Below, one piece after another: positions 45,474 through 54,488 of a DNA stretch of 64,000 bases. The stretch comes from CAYOSF01 sp964406605 (GTDB lineage: Bacteria; Chloroflexota; Dehalococcoidia; DSTF01; RBG-16-68-14). The notes beneath the pieces were generated by a model that was not told the origin of the DNA, searched no databases, and was given only the letters and a program-made list of their open reading frames with translations. The DNA is taken from assembly GCA_964406605.1 (NCBI GenBank), contig CAYOSF010000001.1:186001-250000 (forward strand). Reading direction: 5' to 3'. The position numbers and the translations under genes are program-made. The number at the start of each line of letters is the position of its first letter. The stretch's first letter is position 1.

Positions 45474-45998
45474 CTAGAGCGCATCCGTCTTCCCGACAGT
45501 ATCCGCTCCCAGGTATTCCAGAGCCAGCGCCAGGCAGCGCTCCAGGGGTTGCGTCGTATCGACTCGCAGGTACGCGCCCGCGGGGGCCACCGTCTCCCTC
45601 TCATCGATGCTATCCGGCTGGCTGGGCATTCGGGGTCGCTTGGTCAGGCGGCCCGCCAGCACCTCCGGATCGGAGCAGGCACACTCGATGAAGTAGTAGG
45701 GGACGTGGCGGCGGGCAGCGATTGCCGCGCCCTTCGCCGGGATCGTTTCGTAGTAGGACGGGCTGTCGAGGATGACGCTCCATCCCTGTCCCAGCAGGTG
45801 ATCGGCGAGCGCGAAGAACGCGTCGTAGGCGATGCCCCCGGCCAGGGAGTCCTGGGCGCCGGCCTCCAGCGCCGCCGTCTTGAGCACGTCCTTGTCGATG
45901 ACGACAGCCCTTGTGCGATGGCCGATGACTCGCGCCAGCGCGCTCTTGCCTGAGCCCGGCGCACCGGCCATCTGGAGGAGGAAGAGTGTGCCGGACAT
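45474..45998 (-). CDS. AAA_33-type P-loop kinase
   Basis: A 174-aa protein with Walker A GAPGSGKSALA near residue 12, a Lys-rich VIDKDVLKTA helix, and a VILDSPSYYE segment that serves as Walker B-like Asp followed by a substrate loop, then CACSDPEVLAGRL. This is the small AAA_33/gluconate-kinase-like fold which phosphorylates small molecules or nucleic acid ends. The substrate is unknown. TAGGAG precedes the ATG. It is 53 nt past pyrK and may be read from the pyr operon. Confidence 0.82.
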   Translation of the reverse strand: MSGTLFLLQMAGAPGSGKSALARVIGHRTRAVVIDKDVLKTAALEAGAQDSLAGGIAYDAFFALADHLLGQGWSVILDSPSYYETIPAKGAAIAARRHVPYYFIECACSDPEVLAGRLTKRPRMPSQPDSIDERETVAPAGAYLRVDTTQPLERCLALALEYLGADTVGKTDAL

Positions 45999-46051
45999 GA
46001 GGACTCCTACAGTTCTGGGGGTTGCAGCCCGCAGCTTCTACGGCTGTGCAC

Positions 46052-46864
46052 CTAGAAGACGTCCCGTAGCTCGAACCGAGGACCGTCCCTGCAGACGAGC
46101 TGCATGCCCTTTCGCGTCTCGACGGCGCAGCCGTAGCACAGGCCGGTGCCGCAACCCATATGCTCCTCCAGCAGCACCTGCACCGGCCGCCGGACGTGCG
46201 AGCGGCGCATCGACTCCGACATCGCCTGGAACATGGCGTTGGGCCCGCAGGCGAAAGCCTGATCGCACCACTCCAGGTGGTCGGCGAACGCCTCCGTCGC
46301 CAGGCCGCGCCGGCCCAACGAGCCGTCCTCGGTGGTGACCACAACCTCGACCTCGGGCGGAAGGAGGGATGCGGGGAAGATCTGGTCGGCGGTGCGGCCG
46401 CCGACGATGAGCGTGACGCTCTTCCCCTCAGCGACCGCGTCGTCCGCGAGCCATACCAGCGGGGCGGCGCCGATGCCGCCCGCCACCAGCAGAAGGTGCC
46501 TGGACGTGTGGCGCACGGTGTAGCCGTTGCCGAGTGGCCCCCAGGAGAAGACGAGGTCGCCGGGCCGTCGTGAGGCCAGCCAGGCGGTGCCGCGGCCGAC
46601 GACGTCGTAGAGGATCGACCACTCCTTGCCGTCCGGGCCCTGCCGCACGCGGTGGAGGCTCATCGGACGGGGCAGCAACGGGTCGTCGGGCAGAGGCGCC
46701 GCGGGCGCCGGGACGTCGTCCTGTGGTTTCGGCTCGACGCAGCGCAGCATGACGAACTGGCCGGGCACGGCGCTCCGCACCAGCTCCGGCGAATCGAACC
46801 AGGTGATGTGGGTGCTGCCGTAGAGGCGTTCAGTGCCGGCGACTCGCGCAAACGCGGTTTTCAT
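46052..46864 (-). CDS. pyrK: Dihydroorotate dehydrogenase electron-transfer subunit
   Basis: The 270-aa protein carries an FAD-binding domain (RPMSLHRVRQ, GPLGNGYTV), an NAD-binding domain (LLLVAGGIGAAPLVWLA, ACGPNAMFQAM) and a C-terminal 2Fe-2S site GCGTGLCYGCAVE...VCRDGPRF. It passes electrons from PyrD to NAD+. The ATG at 46864 overlaps the carB stop as ATGA. Its partner pyrD lies 5 kb away on the same strand. Length is typical. Confidence 0.93.
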   Translation of the reverse strand: MKTAFARVAGTERLYGSTHITWFDSPELVRSAVPGQFVMLRCVEPKPQDDVPAPAAPLPDDPLLPRPMSLHRVRQGPDGKEWSILYDVVGRGTAWLASRRPGDLVFSWGPLGNGYTVRHTSRHLLLVAGGIGAAPLVWLADDAVAEGKSVTLIVGGRTADQIFPASLLPPEVEVVVTTEDGSLGRRGLATEAFADHLEWCDQAFACGPNAMFQAMSESMRRSHVRRPVQVLLEEHMGCGTGLCYGCAVETRKGMQLVCRDGPRFELRDVF

Positions 46865-49800
46865 GTCCGGAGGTATGCCCTCAGCGGCTGGATCGTGTAG
46901 GTCTGCGCTCCGGCGAGGAGCGCGTCCGCGGCGGCGCGGGCGGTATCGAGGCTGGTGAAGCAGGGTATCCGCTGCTCCGCCGCCGCGCGGCGGATGTGGA
47001 AACCGTCACGCAGCGTGCCGGTCACCCGGCCCTCCGGGATGTTCACGACGCCGTGAACCGTGCGGTCGCGGATGACGTCGACCACGTTGGGATGGCCTTC
47101 GCTCAGGCGCTTGGTCACCTGCTCGACGGGCAATCCCAAGGCGGCAATCATGCTCGCGGTGCCCTCGGTCGCGTACAGGCGAAAGCCTGCCTGGGCGTAC
47201 TGGCGGATGATCGGCTCAGCCTCCGGCTTGCACCCATCCGCGATGCTGAGCAGGATGCCGCCGCTTGGGGGGAGCGCCAATTCCGCCGAGAGGAGCGCCT
47301 TTGCCAGGGCGGCCGGAAAAGCGCGGTCCACGCCCATGACCTCACCCGTCGACTTCATCTCAGGCCCGAGGTAGGTGTCGACGCCGATCAGTTTCGACAT
47401 CGAAAAGGCGGGTGCCTTTACGGCGATCAATTGCTGCTGGGGCCACAATCCGCCTCCGTATCCCTGCGCGTTCAGCGATCGACCCAGCATGACGTGTGCT
47501 GCCAGGCGCACCAGGGGCACGCCCGTCACCTTCGAGATGAACGGCACCGTGCGGCTGGACCGTGGATTGACCTCCAGGACGTAGACCGAGGAACCTTCGT
47601 CGGAGCGGACAATGACGTACTGGACGTTCATGAGACCCTGGACCTGGAGGGCCAGGCCGATGCGTTGGGTGTAGTCTACGACGGTCTCGATCTCGATGTC
47701 CGTCAGGTTGATCGGTGGATAGACGGCCATCGAGTCGCCGGAGTGGACGCCGGCCCGCTCGATGTGCTCCATGATGCCTGGGATGAGCACTTGCTCACCG
47801 TCGCAGACAGCGTCCACCTCCACCTCGCGCCCCTCCAGGTACTTGTCGATGAGGATCGGCTTGCCGGGGCCGGCTTGGGCGGCGGCGGTGACGTACTGGG
47901 CGAGTTCGTCGGCGTTCTGGACAATCTCCATTGCCCGGCCGCCCAGGACATAGCTCGGCCGGACCAGGACCGGGTATCCGATGACCCGCGCGGTGTTGAC
48001 GGCCTCCTCGATACTTGTGACGGCCGCGCCGGGCGGCTGCGGCACTCCCAGCTTGGCCAGGAACTCCTCGAAGCGGCGGCGGTCCTCCGCCATGTCGATG
48101 GCTTCGGCGCTGGAGCCGAGGATGGGCATGGCTGCCACGTGGAGAGGGGCGGCGAGGTTAATTGCCGTCTGTCCGCCGAACTGGACGATCGAGGGCGGCG
48201 CTTGCCCGTTCGCAAGCCGCGCCGGCTCGCCGGGCTTCACCAGGATGGGCTCGACCACACCGGCTTCGTTTTCCAAGATATCGCGCACCGACTCCTCGTC
48301 GAGAGGCTCGAAGTAGAGACGGTCCGAGGTGTCGAAGTCGGTCGATACGGTCTCCGGGTTTGAATTGGCGATGAGAGCGCGATAGCCCGCCGCCTGGAGA
48401 GCCCAGGCGGCATGCACCGAGCAGTAGTCGAACTCGATCCCCTGGCCGATACGGATCGGTCCGCTGCCGATGACCAGCGCGCTCTCTCCCTCCAGCGGTT
48501 CGGCCTCGTTCTCCTCCTCGTAGGTGCTGTAGAAGTACGGCGTCGCGGCGTCAAACTCGGCGGCGCACGTGTCCACCATCTTGTAGACGGGCCGGATGCC
48601 CCATTCGAGACGCCTCTGGCGCACTCTCTCGGGCAGCCAGTCCGCCAGGGCGCCGACCTGCTCGTCGCAGAAACCGAGGCGCTTCGCCTCTCGCAGCAGG
48701 TCAGGCGAAAGCGGCTCCGCCAGGAGTCTTCGCTCCATGGCGACGATGTTCGTCAGCTTGTGGAGGAACCACGGGTCGACGCCGGTCTTGCGCGCCAGGC
48801 TAAGGGGGTCGGCGTCCCGGCGGAGCGCGGCCATCAGCCGCCAGAGACGGTCGTCCGTGGGAGGAACAGGTCCCGCGCAGAAGTCGATATCCTGCCACGC
48901 CGGGTCCTCCCACAGCAGCGAGCGGCCGCCCTGTTCGAGGGACCGCACCGCCTTCTGCACGGCGGCCTCGAACGTGCGGTCGATCGCCATTACCTCACCG
49001 GTCGCCTTCATCTGCGTGCCCAAACCCCGTTCACCGAGGGGGAACTTGTCGAAGGGCCAGCGCGGGATCTTGACCACGACATAATCCAAGGCCGGCTCGA
49101 AGGCGGCCGTGGTCATTTGGGTCACGGCGTTCGGGATCTCGTCCAGCCGCTTGCCGACGGCGATCTTCGCCGCGACCCGCGCGATTGGATAGCCGGTCGC
49201 CTTCGAGGCGAGCGCGGAGCTGCGCGAGACGCGGGGATTGACCTCAATGACATAGTACGGAGGGTCGCCCTCGTCCTCAGGCGCCTCCCAGCCCGCGATC
49301 TCCCGGCGGGGAGCCAGGGCGAACTGGATGTTGCAGCCGCCCTCCACGCCCAGGGCGCGAATGATGCGCAGGCTGGCCGAGCGCAGCAGCTGGTATTCCT
49401 TGTCGGAGAGCGTCTGGCTGGGCGCTATCACGATGCTGTCGCCCGTGTGGACGCCCATCGGGTCGAGGTTCTCCATGTTGCAAATGGTGACGCAGGTATC
49501 GGCTCCGTCCCGCATCACCTCGTATTCGATCTCCTTCCAGCCCAACAGGCAGCGCTCCAGCAGCACCTGCTCGATCGGGCTGGCCGCAAGCCCTCCCGCT
49601 ACGATCCGCTCCAGCTCCTCCGAAGTCGAGGCGACTCCGCCTCCCGTACCGCCCAGCGTGTAAGCCGGGCGCACCACCAGGGGCAGGCCGATTCGGTCGG
49701 CCACCTCCCTCGCGGCGCTCAGAGACGTGACGGTGGCGCTCTCCGGGGACGGCTCGCCGATCTCGGCCAGGAGCTGCCGGAAGAGCTCGCGGTCCTCCGC

Positions 49801-50166
49801 CTTGCGGATCGTCTCCAGGGGAGTGCCCAGCAACGCGACACCGTTCTGTTCCAGGACGCCTGCGTCGGCCAGTGCGACGGCCAGGTTGAGGCCGGTCTGA
49901 CCGCCCAGGGTGGGCAGCAGACCTTCCGGTCGCTCGCGCTCGATGATGCGGGCCAGCGCCTCGACCGTCAGAGGCTCGATGTAGACGATATCGGCCACGC
50001 CCTCGTCGGTCATGATGGTCGCCGGATTGGAGTTCACCAGGACGGAGGTGACCCCCTCCTCGCGCATCGCCTTGCAGGCCTGGGTGCCGGCGTAGTCGAA
50101 CTCCGCAGCCTGTCCGATGATGATGGGGCCGGAACCGATGATGATGACCTTCGACGGTCTACTCAT
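46861..50166 (-). CDS. carB: Carbamoyl-phosphate synthase large subunit
   Basis: The 1101-aa enzyme makes carbamoyl phosphate from bicarbonate, ATP and glutamine-derived ammonia. Two ATP-grasp halves are visible (N half start VIIIGSGPIIIGQAAEFDYAG, C half near residue 560 VIGSGPIRIGQGIEFDYCSVHA). Each has a GGTGGG or GGRAMEIV type loop. The C-terminal ~140 residues form the MGS-like allosteric domain. Length matches bacterial CarB. It sits downstream of the two inserted genes rather than directly after carA. Confidence 0.97.
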   Translation of the reverse strand: MSRPSKVIIIGSGPIIIGQAAEFDYAGTQACKAMREEGVTSVLVNSNPATIMTDEGVADIVYIEPLTVEALARIIERERPEGLLPTLGGQTGLNLAVALADAGVLEQNGVALLGTPLETIRKAEDRELFRQLLAEIGEPSPESATVTSLSAAREVADRIGLPLVVRPAYTLGGTGGGVASTSEELERIVAGGLAASPIEQVLLERCLLGWKEIEYEVMRDGADTCVTICNMENLDPMGVHTGDSIVIAPSQTLSDKEYQLLRSASLRIIRALGVEGGCNIQFALAPRREIAGWEAPEDEGDPPYYVIEVNPRVSRSSALASKATGYPIARVAAKIAVGKRLDEIPNAVTQMTTAAFEPALDYVVVKIPRWPFDKFPLGERGLGTQMKATGEVMAIDRTFEAAVQKAVRSLEQGGRSLLWEDPAWQDIDFCAGPVPPTDDRLWRLMAALRRDADPLSLARKTGVDPWFLHKLTNIVAMERRLLAEPLSPDLLREAKRLGFCDEQVGALADWLPERVRQRRLEWGIRPVYKMVDTCAAEFDAATPYFYSTYEEENEAEPLEGESALVIGSGPIRIGQGIEFDYCSVHAAWALQAAGYRALIANSNPETVSTDFDTSDRLYFEPLDEESVRDILENEAGVVEPILVKPGEPARLANGQAPPSIVQFGGQTAINLAAPLHVAAMPILGSSAEAIDMAEDRRRFEEFLAKLGVPQPPGAAVTSIEEAVNTARVIGYPVLVRPSYVLGGRAMEIVQNADELAQYVTAAAQAGPGKPILIDKYLEGREVEVDAVCDGEQVLIPGIMEHIERAGVHSGDSMAVYPPINLTDIEIETVVDYTQRIGLALQVQGLMNVQYVIVRSDEGSSVYVLEVNPRSSRTVPFISKVTGVPLVRLAAHVMLGRSLNAQGYGGGLWPQQQLIAVKAPAFSMSKLIGVDTYLGPEMKSTGEVMGVDRAFPAALAKALLSAELALPPSGGILLSIADGCKPEAEPIIRQYAQAGFRLYATEGTASMIAALGLPVEQVTKRLSEGHPNVVDVIRDRTVHGVVNIPEGRVTGTLRDGFHIRRAAAEQRIPCFTSLDTARAAADALLAGAQTYTIQPLRAYLRT

Positions 50167-50205
50167 GGCGTGGGACGGGGGAACTGATCTGTCCTTTCAC
50201 CAGTG

Positions 50206-50673
50206 TCATCGCTGCCTAACCAGACGCGGTCGCGTTCTCCGCTTGCCGGCCTTGGTCCGCGCCCCGGGCAGCCAGCCCGCCACCCCGAAGCCGGCGACGA
50301 AGGTCGCGGCCAGCGGGACGATCACAGCGACGTAGAGGGGAACAGGAGTCGCGAACGCCATGAACGCCATCAGCGCGAGACCCGCCCCGCCCGTTACGAA
50401 CCCTCCCGCGTAGCCGTGCCATTCGGTGATCCAATCCGACGCGAACGGCCACCCGACGTAGGCGCCTACCAGGAACAAGAGCCCAGCGCCCACGGCGGCG
50501 GCCCAGCAGAGGAGCCAGACCACAAGGGCTCTCCCCATGTCGCCGTCAATCCAGCAAACGATGCCCGCTATTACTCCAGCGACGGCGAGCACGGGTACCG
50601 CCACCCCGGCCATGCCGGTGAGGCAGAGGACTCCGTATGCCGCGCGTCCAAGGGGGTCGATGCCACGGATCAC
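50206..50673 (-). CDS. Small integral membrane protein in the pyr operon
   Basis: From a GTG at 50673, 155 aa with about four hydrophobic helices (LTGMAGVAVPVLAVAGVIAGI, ALVVWLLCWAAAVGAGLLFL, GGFVTGGAGLALMAF, PLYVAVIVPLAATFVAGFG) and a basic C-terminal tail (RTKAGKRRTRPRLV). No known family is recognised. It lies 9 nt after the GNAT gene and 39 nt before carB. Transport of a nucleobase or modulation of the synthase is speculative. Confidence 0.65.
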   Translation of the reverse strand: MIRGIDPLGRAAYGVLCLTGMAGVAVPVLAVAGVIAGIVCWIDGDMGRALVVWLLCWAAAVGAGLLFLVGAYVGWPFASDWITEWHGYAGGFVTGGAGLALMAFMAFATPVPLYVAVIVPLAATFVAGFGVAGWLPGARTKAGKRRTRPRLVRQR

Positions 50674-50682
50674 CGGTCGTTC

Positions 50683-51150
50683 CTACGCCTCCTCCTCATA
50701 GAGCGGCAGTTCGAAGATCGCCTCCGGGTTGTACATGGGCACGAGCGCGCCGATGCCCGAGAGGAAGCTCAGGGCAGGCTGGTTGCGCTCCGGCAGGCGG
50801 CCCCGAATGCGCTTGAAGCCCTTGTCACGCGCGAATCCCAGCGCGTACTCCGCGAGGGCCGTGCCGAGCCCCTTGCGGCGGTGCTTGGGTAGCAGCCACA
50901 CGCCGAGGATCGCGGTGTCCGGGCGTTGGGTGTCGAAGTCGAGAGCGCTGAAGCCCACGGAGTTGCCGTCGACGAAGCAGAGGAAGATCCCACCCTCGTC
51001 GCCCAGACGAGCGAGCCACGTCTTCACCTGGTCGGCCGTTGTCGGTCCCTCGAAGCCCACCGGGTCAGGTTCTTCGACGACCTGGTTGATGATGCCGGCG
51101 ATCGCGTCCGCATCACGAGCTGTCGCCTGGCGGAAGGTGGGCTCGCTCAT
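50683..51150 (-). CDS. GNAT-family N-acetyltransferase
   Basis: The ATG at 51150 overlaps the carA stop as ATGA and gives 155 aa; the open frame upstream is not used. The acetyl-CoA-binding motif A reads GVWLLPKHRRKGLGTALAE near residue 85, with the preceding beta-strand and a typical C-terminal IRGRLPERNQPALSFLSGIGA. Substrate unknown. It is translated within the pyr operon between carA and a membrane protein gene, which suggests cotranscription but not necessarily a pyrimidine role. Confidence 0.88.
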   Translation of the reverse strand: MSEPTFRQATARDADAIAGIINQVVEEPDPVGFEGPTTADQVKTWLARLGDEGGIFLCFVDGNSVGFSALDFDTQRPDTAILGVWLLPKHRRKGLGTALAEYALGFARDKGFKRIRGRLPERNQPALSFLSGIGALVPMYNPEAIFELPLYEEEA

Positions 51151-52238
51151 GCGCGGCTGCCTTCCTCTACCAGTTCGAGGAAGCGCTCGAACAGATAACG
51201 GTTGTCTTGCGGTCCGGGCGACGCCTCCGAGTGGTACTGGATGGTGAACACCGGCAGCTCGCGGTGGCGCAGGCCCTCGCACGTGCCGTCGTTCAGGTGG
51301 ATGTGGCTCACCTCCACCGCGGAAGGCAGACCGTCGGGGTCGATTGCGTAGCCGTGGTTCTGAGCGGTTATCGAGACGCGCCCGGTCGCCGCTTCGCGCA
51401 CGGGATGGTTCGCTCCGCGATGGCCGAACTTGAGCTTGTACGTGCGGGCGCCCCAGGCGCGCGCCAGCACCTGGTGCCCGAGGCAAATGCCGAAGATCGG
51501 GACCTTTCCCAGCAATCCTTCCGCAGTGTGGACCGCATAGTCGAGGAGGGCCGGGTCGCCCGGGCCGGGTGACATGACGATGCCTTCCGGCTTCAGCGAA
51601 AGGATGTCATCCGCGGTCGCTGCGCAGGGGACCGCGGTGGCGCGGCAACCCAAACGGCGGAGGATGCGCAGTATGTTGTGTTTCACTCCCAGGTCCAGCA
51701 CGGCGATGTGTCGTTTGGGACGGTCGGGCTCGCGCCAGTCGAAGGGCTCGTCGGTGCTCACCTCCTGGACGAAATCGGTGCCGTCGTAGCGGGGAAGATC
51801 GCGCAAACGTGCGAGCGCGCGTTCCGGCGATTCCTCGCGAGTGATGACACCCATCATCACCCCTGCCGAACGGAGGCGGCGGGTAACGGCGCGAGTGTCG
51901 ACGCCCTCGATGCCGGGTACCCCGGCCGAGGCGAGGTACTCGTCCAAGGTGCCCTCGTTGCGCCAGTGTGACGGCACGTCGCAGGCCTCCCGGACAACGA
52001 AGCCGCGCACCTGCACGCGGCGCGACTCCACATCGAACCGGCTGACGCCGTAGTTTCCTTGCAGGGGGAAGGTCATGGTCAGGATCTGGCCGGCGTAGGA
52101 AGGGTCTGTGAGCGCCTCTTGATAGCCGGTCATCGAGGTGGTGAAGACCGCCTCACCGTGTGCCTCGACGTCCGCGCCGAAGGGCCGTCCGGCGAACACC
52201 GAGCCGTCCTCCAGCACGAGGTAAGCTCGGTCGGTCAT
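51147..52238 (-). CDS. carA: Carbamoyl-phosphate synthase small subunit
   Basis: The ATG at 52238 overlaps the hydrolase stop as ATGA, giving 363 aa. Glutaminase subunit: N-terminal CarA domain (AYLVLEDGSVFAGRPFG, VFTTSMTGYQE) and C-terminal class I glutaminase with Cys in FGICLGHQVLA and the partner His/Glu in QYHSEASPGPQD. It supplies ammonia to CarB through a tunnel. Length is usual. Confidence 0.97.
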   Translation of the reverse strand: MTDRAYLVLEDGSVFAGRPFGADVEAHGEAVFTTSMTGYQEALTDPSYAGQILTMTFPLQGNYGVSRFDVESRRVQVRGFVVREACDVPSHWRNEGTLDEYLASAGVPGIEGVDTRAVTRRLRSAGVMMGVITREESPERALARLRDLPRYDGTDFVQEVSTDEPFDWREPDRPKRHIAVLDLGVKHNILRILRRLGCRATAVPCAATADDILSLKPEGIVMSPGPGDPALLDYAVHTAEGLLGKVPIFGICLGHQVLARAWGARTYKLKFGHRGANHPVREAATGRVSITAQNHGYAIDPDGLPSAVEVSHIHLNDGTCEGLRHRELPVFTIQYHSEASPGPQDNRYLFERFLELVEEGSRA

Positions 52239-53131
52239 GGTCCTGAGGCTCCACGAACGGCGGTGTGCTCCTCGGCGATCCTCCAGAGGAATCCAACCAC
52301 GGCGTCCTGCGCGTCGATATGGTCCAGGATCATGTGGCCGGCGTTGGGGATCGTCACGAGCTCCGCGTGAGGAATGTGGCCTGTTATCTCCTCCGATCCG
52401 CTTGCCGGCACGACGGTGTCGGTTTCGCCGTGGACCAGCAGGACAGGGCATCTGATCTCAGCGAGCCGCGAAGCGAGGTCGACGTCCATGTACGCCCCGC
52501 ACGTGCGTAGCTCGGCGGCGTGGCGGCTGATCTGCTCCTGCCGGGGAACCGCGGCAGCCAGGCGCGCCAGATCGCCCTCCTCATCCACCGACTGCTGAAG
52601 CCAGCCGTGCACACCGGCGTCCGGCCAGCGCCAGAGCGGCTCCAGCGAGTAGCGGACGTAGTCCGGCCTCCGCTCGAACGCCGCCTCGGGGCCCTCGGTC
52701 GCCAGAACGGCGATCAGCTCTCGCACGAACGCGGCCGTATCGTCCTGAAGCCACAGCGTTGTGCTGGTGTTGGCCAGGGCAAGGGCGAGGACGCGCTTGG
52801 GCTCCTCCAGCGCGAGCTGCAGAGCGATCGGGCCGCCGGCAGACGTGCCGAGCACGGCGCAGCGTTCGACGCCCAGGTGGTCGAGCAAGTCCCTCGCGTC
52901 TGCGGCGAAGGTGGCCAGATCGTAGCCTGTCTCCGGCGCATCCGATCGGGCGAAGCCGCGCCGGTCGTAGAAGACGAAGGTGAACCCGCCGATGGCCTGA
53001 TCTGAGGCGTCCCAGGGGTACCTCACCAGCGAGCGGACACCTCCCATGCCGCCGTGAATGAAGAGGACGGGGAGGCCCTCACCGTGGACCTCGTAGTACA
53101 TCTGAAAGCCGTTGACCTGGGCGTGCGGCAT
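52235..53131 (-). CDS. Alpha/beta hydrolase embedded in the pyr operon
   Basis: A 298-aa hydrolase with HGGMGGVRSL oxyanion region, nucleophile Ser in LGTSAGGPIAL, an Asp in VHGETDTVVP and the His in NAGHMIL. This is a complete catalytic triad. Specific substrate is unknown; amide or ester hydrolysis is expected. Its stop overlaps carA and it lies 1 nt before the pyrC stop region, so it is firmly part of the operon. It has no known role in pyrimidine synthesis. Confidence 0.9.
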   Translation of the reverse strand: MPHAQVNGFQMYYEVHGEGLPVLFIHGGMGGVRSLVRYPWDASDQAIGGFTFVFYDRRGFARSDAPETGYDLATFAADARDLLDHLGVERCAVLGTSAGGPIALQLALEEPKRVLALALANTSTTLWLQDDTAAFVRELIAVLATEGPEAAFERRPDYVRYSLEPLWRWPDAGVHGWLQQSVDEEGDLARLAAAVPRQEQISRHAAELRTCGAYMDVDLASRLAEIRCPVLLVHGETDTVVPASGSEEITGHIPHAELVTIPNAGHMILDHIDAQDAVVGFLWRIAEEHTAVRGASGP

Positions 53132-53132
53132 G

Positions 53133-54467
53133 CTAGCTCACCGCTGCGGTTTCCTCCGCCCGCACCACCCGGCCACCGCAGACCGTGGCGGCAACGCGGC
53201 CGCGAAGCGTCCGGCCCGCAAGCGGCGTGTTCTTGCCTTTCGAGGCGAAGCGCTCCGGCTCCACCGTCCACTCCGCTTCGGGGTCGAGTACGGTGACATC
53301 CCCAGGAGCGCCGTCGGCCAGGGAGCCGATGCCGGGCACCACGCGCTGCAGGCCGAGCGCCCGCACCGGGCCCGCCGTTAGCCGCTCGATGAGCGTCGAA
53401 AGCTCCAGGGCGCCGGTTTCGACCAGGGTCATGCAGAGGCCGAAGGCGGTCTCAAAGCCGCTGATGCCGAACGCCGCCTCGTCGAACTCGCAGTCCTTCT
53501 CGTAGTCGGCGTGCGGTGCGTGGTCGGTCGCAACGGCGTCGATCACGCCGGTCCGCAGGCCGTCGACGCAGGCGGCCACGTCGTCGCGGCTACGCAGCGG
53601 GGGATTCACCTTGGCGCGGGTATCATAGGCCATCATTCCGTCGCCGTTCGTCGAGAAGGCGACGGCGTGGTGGGTCAGGGTGAGGTGGTGCGGGGTCACC
53701 TCGGCGGTCACCGCCAGACCGCGTTCCTTCGCGGCGCGGACGAGGTCGACGCTGCCACGGGTCGACACATGGGCGATGTGGATCGGGGCGCCCACCTGGG
53801 CGGCGACAGCGATGTCGCGGGCGACGGCCGCCTCCTCGGCCGCGGCGGGCTGGCCGCGCAGGCCGAGCCGCGTCGCCACCCAGCCCTCATGCATGACACC
53901 GCTGTCGGAGACCTCAGGGTCTTCGCAGTGGTCGATGATCGTCTGGCCGCTGATGAGCGCGTACTCCAGGGCGTGGCGCAGCAGTGCACCGTTTGCGATG
54001 GGGGAGCCGTCGTCGCTGAACGCGACGCAGCCGGCCTGCGCCAGGTCGGCCAGCTCCGCCATGTCGCCGCCGGCCCGCCCCTGGCTGACGCAGCCGATGG
54101 GGAGCACTCGGGTGGAGGCGGTCGCCTCTGCCGTCTGGAGCACGTACTCCACCGTCGCTTGGGAGTCGATGGGCGGTTTGGTGTTCGGCATGCAGCAGAC
54201 GGTGGTGAATCCGCCGCGGGCGGCGGCGAGCGTGCCGGTGGCGATTGTCTCCTTGTACTCGAAGCCGGGGTCGCGCAGATGGCAGTGGATGTCCACGAAA
54301 CCCGGACAGACCAGGAGGCCGGAAGCGTCGATGACCTCAGCGCCATCGCCCGCTAGTCCTGGGCCGAGGGCCGCGATCCGTCCGTCGGCGACGAGCACAT
54401 CGCCGACCAAGTCGATGCCGGAACCGGGGTCAAGAATGTGGCCGTTGCGTATGAGTACGGTAGACAT
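53133..54467 (-). CDS. pyrC: Dihydroorotase, class I
   Basis: The ATG at 54467 (GAGGAG 5 nt upstream) gives 444 aa; a GTG 12 nt further is less likely. The zinc site HxH is in DIHCHLRDPG, with substrate contacts; further His are in SGQTIIDHCED and HIAHVSTRG, and the catalytic Asp is in ATDHAPH. It closes carbamoyl aspartate to dihydroorotate. Class I length (about 430 aa) fits. It is 21 nt from pyrB. Confidence 0.96.
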   Translation of the reverse strand: MSTVLIRNGHILDPGSGIDLVGDVLVADGRIAALGPGLAGDGAEVIDASGLLVCPGFVDIHCHLRDPGFEYKETIATGTLAAARGGFTTVCCMPNTKPPIDSQATVEYVLQTAEATASTRVLPIGCVSQGRAGGDMAELADLAQAGCVAFSDDGSPIANGALLRHALEYALISGQTIIDHCEDPEVSDSGVMHEGWVATRLGLRGQPAAAEEAAVARDIAVAAQVGAPIHIAHVSTRGSVDLVRAAKERGLAVTAEVTPHHLTLTHHAVAFSTNGDGMMAYDTRAKVNPPLRSRDDVAACVDGLRTGVIDAVATDHAPHADYEKDCEFDEAAFGISGFETAFGLCMTLVETGALELSTLIERLTAGPVRALGLQRVVPGIGSLADGAPGDVTVLDPEAEWTVEPERFASKGKNTPLAGRTLRGRVAATVCGGRVVRAEETAAVS

Positions 54468-54488
54468 AACGCTCCTCACTGTCGCTTC

